Notes under the pieces: generated by a model
The model's database searches: none
Seen by the model: the letters and a program-made list of their open reading frames with translations, nothing else
What the model was told of the DNA's origin: nothing
Translations under genes and position numbers: made by a program
In this document: positions 5,250-6,737 of the stretch, piece after piece
Position numbering within the stretch: the stretch's first letter is position 1
How the letters are laid out: every line of letters begins with the position of its first letter
Assembly (NCBI GenBank): GCA_017860075.1
Contig: JAFNAH010000136.1
Coordinates: 1 to 6,737, forward strand
Source of the DNA: Acidobacteriota bacterium
GTDB lineage: Bacteria; Acidobacteriota; UBA6911
Length of the DNA stretch: 6,737 nt
Direction of reading: 5' to 3'

Positions 5250-6737
5250 ATGTTTGCATTGATCAGAAGAACCGCATTGTTCCTGATGCTCGCATCCCTG
5301 CCGGTGCCTGCACAGGACCACACCGGCGCAGTCCAGCTGCGTGTGAGGCCGGACCGGGAAGGTTGGACTTACACCGTCGGGCAGCAGGTGGCGTTCTACA
5401 TAACCGCGACGCGGGACGGCTTTCCGCTCAGGGAGGCCCGTGTCACCTATCAGGCTGGCCCGGAGATGATGCCTCCCGCGCAGGAACAGACGGCCCCTCT
5501 TCCGCCCGAGGGTATGCGGGTTACCGGAGGGACGATGTCAGAACCGGGCTTTCTTCGCTGCATCGCGACCCTGGAATTCGAAGGCAAGAAGTACCGGGCT
5601 CTCGCCACTGCTGGCTTCGAGCCGGAGAAGATCAGGCCCACGGCGCAGGATCCCGCAGACTTCGACGACTTCTGGAAGCGCGGCAAGGAAGAACTCGCGC
5701 AACTCCCGATTGACGCCAAGCTCACGCCGCTGTTTGACTATAGTACCCCGAAAGTGAACGTCTTCCAGGTGAGCATCCAGAACGTCGGACCCGGCGGATC
5801 CGGAAGCCGCCTCTACGGAATTCTGTGTGAGCCCAAAGCCGAGGGGAAGTACCCTGCCATCCTCAACGTGCCTGGGGCGGGAGTCCGGCCGTACCGGGGA
5901 CTGGTGGACATGGCGGAAAGAGGTTTCATTACGTTTCAGGTCGGGATCCACGGCATACCGGTAACTCTCGATCCGCTTGTCTATGATTCGCTGCGCTCGG
6001 CCGCGCTGGACGGTTACTGGACCTTCGGGCTCGACAGCCGCGATCGCTATTACTACCATCGCGTCTACCTGGGTTGCGTCCGCGCGAACGACTTCCTGGT
6101 CAGCCACCCGAAGTACGATGGCCGCAGCCTGCTGGTCACGGGGGGCAGCCAGGGAGGAGCACTGTCCATAGTGACTGCCGCTCTCGACCCGCGCGTGACC
6201 GCGCTCGCGGCTTATTACCCGGCGCTGTCGGACCTGACCGGTTATCTCAAAGGCCGTGCAGGCGGCTGGCCGCACATGTTCCGGTCGGAGAAAGACCCGA
6301 CCCTTCGCTTGAAGGAAAAGATCGAGACGTCCGGCTACTACGACGTGGTGAATTTCGCGCGGCGTGTAAGAGTCCCGGGACATTACTCCTGGGGCTACAA
6401 CGACGAGACATGCCCGCCGACTTCAATGTACTCGGCATACAACGTCATCCCCGGTCCCAAGTCGCTACTGCTGGCGCTTGAGACGGGGCACAACACGGTG
6501 CCGGAGCAGGTGGAGCGCGTGAATCGCTGGATCGAGGATTTCCTGAGGGCGCGGGCCCTGGGCCAGCTCCTCCCCGGGATAGAGGTCGTCAGAGGCTGCC
6601 CGTACAACTCCGGGCCGGACATGCCGTTTGCCGATCCGTGGGACAACGAGGGTCCGCAGGGGCAGCGTGAGTCGGTCCGGCGCCCCACTCCCTTCGTCGA
6701 ACTTCCGCTCAACGCAACCGAAGACAGGCTGGCGGGC
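5250..6737 (+). CDS. Exported acetylxylan esterase (AXE1 / cephalosporin-C deacetylase family), 3' end outside the window
   Basis: The frame is open for 496 codons from the ATG at 5250 to the edge. GAGG at 5241-5244 lies five bases before the start, and a Sec signal peptide follows (residues 1-21, cleavage near VPA-QD). Residues about 22-130 are a beta-rich N-terminal domain. The AXE1 alpha/beta-hydrolase domain starts at PADFDDFWKRGKEEL (135-149). Its catalytic triad can be read as S300 in VTGGSQGGA, D385 in GYNDETCPPTS and H414 in ETGHNTVPEQ; DRYYYHRVYLGCVRANDFL, upstream of the nucleophile, is also typical. Such enzymes remove acetyl groups from xylan or related acetylated sugars. The hydrolase fold should finish near WIEDFLRARAL (427-437), yet at least 60 more residues follow (GIEVVRGCPYNSGPDMPF and on) that I do not recognise. 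It lies on the same strand as GHL10, separated by the hydrolase remnant, and could be co-transcribed with it. Confidence 0.93.
   Translation, partial: MFALIRRTALFLMLASLPVPAQDHTGAVQLRVRPDREGWTYTVGQQVAFYITATRDGFPLREARVTYQAGPEMMPPAQEQTAPLPPEGMRVTGGTMSEPGFLRCIATLEFEGKKYRALATAGFEPEKIRPTAQDPADFDDFWKRGKEELAQLPIDAKLTPLFDYSTPKVNVFQVSIQNVGPGGSGSRLYGILCEPKAEGKYPAILNVPGAGVRPYRGLVDMAERGFITFQVGIHGIPVTLDPLVYDSLRSAALDGYWTFGLDSRDRYYYHRVYLGCVRANDFLVSHPKYDGRSLLVTGGSQGGALSIVTAALDPRVTALAAYYPALSDLTGYLKGRAGGWPHMFRSEKDPTLRLKEKIETSGYYDVVNFARRVRVPGHYSWGYNDETCPPTSMYSAYNVIPGPKSLLLALETGHNTVPEQVERVNRWIEDFLRARALGQLLPGIEVVRGCPYNSGPDMPFADPWDNEGPQGQRESVRRPTPFVELPLNATEDRLAG

Noticed and set aside
5538..6383. 281-codon open frame on the minus strand
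   Set aside because: It is antisense to the esterase domain whose Ser-Asp-His triad is visible; GC-rich codon bias explains the opening.

Overview
The window looks like a piece of a GC-rich bacterial genome, most likely Acidobacteriota. That placement rests on three things: the Tat-exported DegT-type aminotransferase, the exported acetylxylan-esterase-type protein, and a decayed C-terminus of the alpha/beta-hydrolase type ending in LDRHLGP, which I know mainly from that phylum. It is an inference; no rRNA or other marker is present.

Layout: (1) Positions 1-66, minus strand: the first 22 codons of an exported protein of unknown function, with a very good ribosome binding site, leaving the window on the left. 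(2) Positions 213-1776, plus strand: an N-acyl-D-amino-acid deacylase gene that is broken. An internal out-of-frame deletion near 1450 removes the segment that carries the catalytic Asp. (3) Positions 1772-1906: a long inverted repeat that fills the gap between two convergent genes; its outer ends contain both stop codons. (4) Positions 1902-3248, minus strand: a DegT/DnrJ/EryC1/StrS-family PLP aminotransferase with a twin-arginine signal. (5) Positions 3249-3494: a divergent intergenic region with a small palindrome and a hairpin-like dyad. (6) Positions 3495-5042, plus strand: an exported GHL10 (DUF187) glycoside hydrolase with an unusual C-terminal region. (7) Positions 5061-5231: the dead C-terminal remnant of an alpha/beta-hydrolase gene. 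(8) Positions 5250-6737, plus strand: an exported acetylxylan esterase (AXE1 family), open to the right edge and therefore partial.

Every protein start in the window carries an export signal (Sec, possible lipoprotein, or Tat). The recognisable enzymes act on polysaccharide, acyl or D-amino-acid bonds, so the region reads as accessory envelope or polymer-degradation genes. Two of the six coding units are decayed and one gap is filled by a repeat, which points to a region of relaxed selection and rearrangement (or, for the deacylase, possibly an assembly error). I see no phage, CRISPR, tRNA, rRNA or complete transposase gene, and no convincing new multi-gene system. The most unusual items are the inverted repeat containing both stop codons and the two broken genes.
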